Assembly: GCA_041608535.1 (NCBI GenBank)
Contig: JBFISM010000160.1
Location: 1-7,441, forward strand
Direction of reading: 5' to 3'
DNA from: JBFISM01 sp041608535
GTDB taxonomy: Bacteria > Actinomycetota > Acidimicrobiia > Spongiisociales > UBA5794
DNA: 7,441 bases
Each line of letters begins with the position of its first letter. Positions within the stretch are counted from its first letter, which is position 1. Below, one piece after another: positions 6,292 through 7,441 of the stretch. The notes beneath the pieces were generated by a model. The model was not told where the DNA came from. It did not search any database and worked only from the letters and a program-made list of their open reading frames with translations. Both the position numbers and the translations under genes were made by a program.

Positions 6292-7441
6292 ACGGCGGGC
6301 ACAGAGGATGCGCCGGTAGGCAAAGGCAGTTCGTCGGGTGGCGGATCGTCGTCCTGTCGATGATCGTCATTGCCATGACCGGGCCCGGTCAGACCATCGG
6401 CGTCTCGGTGTTCATCGACTGGTTCGCTCTCGATCTCGACCTGAGCCGGGCGACGATCTCCACCGCATACCTCATCGGCACCGTGGGTGGCGGCTTGGCG
6501 ATGCCTCGGGTGGGGCGGGCCATCGATAGGTACGGCGTGCGCAGGAGCATCACCGTGATCGGCGCCTTGTTCGCCGTCGCCATCGCCTTCATGGCTGGGA
6601 TCACCGGCGTCCTGTGGCTGACGCTGGGCTTCTTCGGCATCCGGCTGCTCGGTCAGGGCTCGTTGTCACTCGCCAGCACAGTTGCGGTGGCGCACTGGTT
6701 CGAGCGGCGGCGTGGGTTCGTCATCGGGTTGACCATGACGGTGGGTGGAGCGCTCATGGCCCTGGTACCGGTTGCGCTCAACGAGGTGATCGACGCGCTC
6801 GGGTGGCGATCAGCCTGGCTGGTTGCCGCCGCCATGGTTCTCGTCGTGCTGGTGCCGATCGGCTGGTTCGGTTTCGTCGACCGGCCCGCCGATGTCGGGC
6901 AGCAGGTCGATGGCGATGTCGCTGCGGAGAATCAATCCGCCATGGTCATCGATGGAAGACCATCAGTCACGTCGGATGAGGCGATCCGCACCCGCCGGTT
7001 CTGGGTGGTTGCGGCAGCGACGGCAGCGACGTCGATGCTCATCACCGCTTTCAACTTCCACCAAATCGCCCTGCTCGGCGAGGCCGGGCTGAGTGCGACA
7101 GTCGCAGCCGCGATGTTCCTCCCCCAGGTCCTCGGCACCGCCGCCGCCGGGGTCCTCACCGGGGTCGCCGCCGACCGCATCGGAATGCGTTACCTGCCTG
7201 CTGCCTCCATGGTGCTGCTGCTCGCAGCTCAGCTTCTCGGTGCATCCGTCGATGCTGGAGTTCGCGCAGTTGTGTACGCCATCGTCCTCGGTGCCACCGG
7301 TGGTGCGGTCCGCACCATGAGCGGGGCGGTCCTGCCAGCCTGGTTCGGCACCCGGTATCTCGGCTCGATCCAAGGCTCGCTCACACTCATCGCTGTCGTC
7401 TCCTCGGCGCTGGGCCCGCTGGCCCTCGCCCTCGCCCACAC
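6288..7441 (+). CDS. Major facilitator superfamily transporter (3' end beyond window)
   Basis: The frame is open for 384 codons from a GTG at 6288 to the window edge. This GTG overlaps the amidohydrolase stop as GTGA. The next in-frame ATGs (6360, 6375) fall inside the first membrane segment, which begins at about GWRIVV (17-22), so the GTG is preferred although no good ribosome site precedes it. Six hydrophobic segments lie between residues 18 and 196. They include motif A GRAIDRYGVRR (76-86), RLLGQG (119-124) and a cytoplasmic WFERRRG (137-143). A hydrophilic central loop starts at DRPADVG (198-204) and ends at RTRRFW (234-239), and a second motif A-like GVAADRIGMR lies at 292-301. The RPADVG and RTRRFW pattern is common in oxalate/formate- and monocarboxylate-type MFS carriers. 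It probably imports the amidohydrolase substrate, a carboxylate, or exports a product (inference). About one or two segments are missing. Confidence 0.88.
   Translation, partial: MNGGHRGCAGRQRQFVGWRIVVLSMIVIAMTGPGQTIGVSVFIDWFALDLDLSRATISTAYLIGTVGGGLAMPRVGRAIDRYGVRRSITVIGALFAVAIAFMAGITGVLWLTLGFFGIRLLGQGSLSLASTVAVAHWFERRRGFVIGLTMTVGGALMALVPVALNEVIDALGWRSAWLVAAAMVLVVLVPIGWFGFVDRPADVGQQVDGDVAAENQSAMVIDGRPSVTSDEAIRTRRFWVVAAATAATSMLITAFNFHQIALLGEAGLSATVAAAMFLPQVLGTAAAGVLTGVAADRIGMRYLPAASMVLLLAAQLLGASVDAGVRAVVYAIVLGATGGAVRTMSGAVLPAWFGTRYLGSIQGSLTLIAVVSSALGPLALALAH

Noticed and set aside
6308..6319. Tiny ATG frame preceded by GAGG at the start of the transporter gene
   Set aside because: It ends after three codons in another frame; the transporter frame from GTG 6288 reads through it, so it is probably chance.

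Overview
The window is GC-rich (by eye about two thirds G+C) and gene-dense. It holds six protein-coding genes in two divergent units around one 138-bp control region. GC-rich codons, GTG starts, 4-nt stop/start overlaps and a probable leaderless transcript fit an actinobacterium or another high-GC environmental lineage. I cannot name a genus. No RNA gene, mobile element, CRISPR array or convincing terminator is visible, and the two outermost genes run off the ends.

Leftward unit (minus strand, transcription order): an aspartate/ornithine carbamoyltransferase-family enzyme (4515-3562), a carbamate kinase (3559-2618), a zinc-ribbon threonine synthase-like PLP enzyme (2621-1344), and a second, different fold-type II PLP enzyme (1347 to beyond base 1). 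Junctions are a 2-nt gap, a GTGA overlap and an ATGA overlap, so this is one operon with likely translational coupling.

Rightward unit (plus strand): an N-acyl-D-amino-acid deacylase-type amidohydrolase (4654-6291), overlapped by GTGA with a major facilitator superfamily transporter (6288 to beyond base 7441).

Control region: a TTGTCA-17-TCTAAT promoter points right and places the predicted transcription start on the A of the amidohydrolase ATG. A perfect TTGACA -35 on the other strand overlaps the rightward -35. Both lie under an imperfect inverted repeat (11-bp arms, 10 of 11 matching, 12-bp spacer), a good candidate operator for joint control.

Interpretation (inference): the set resembles a catabolic ureide or N-carbamoyl/N-acyl amino acid pathway that conserves energy. 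The transporter would import the compound and the amidohydrolase would open or deacylate it. The transcarbamylase, run backwards, would phosphorolyse an N-carbamoyl intermediate to carbamoyl phosphate, and carbamate kinase would make ATP, CO2 and ammonia from that. The PLP enzymes would process the released amino acid. This is the logic of the E. coli ygeW-ygeX-hyuA-yqeA cluster with different family members. The transcarbamylase keeps the carbamoyl-phosphate site but lacks the lysine and arginine equivalent to E. coli PyrB K84 and R229, so its substrate is probably not aspartate. The true substrate is unknown and is the main open question.
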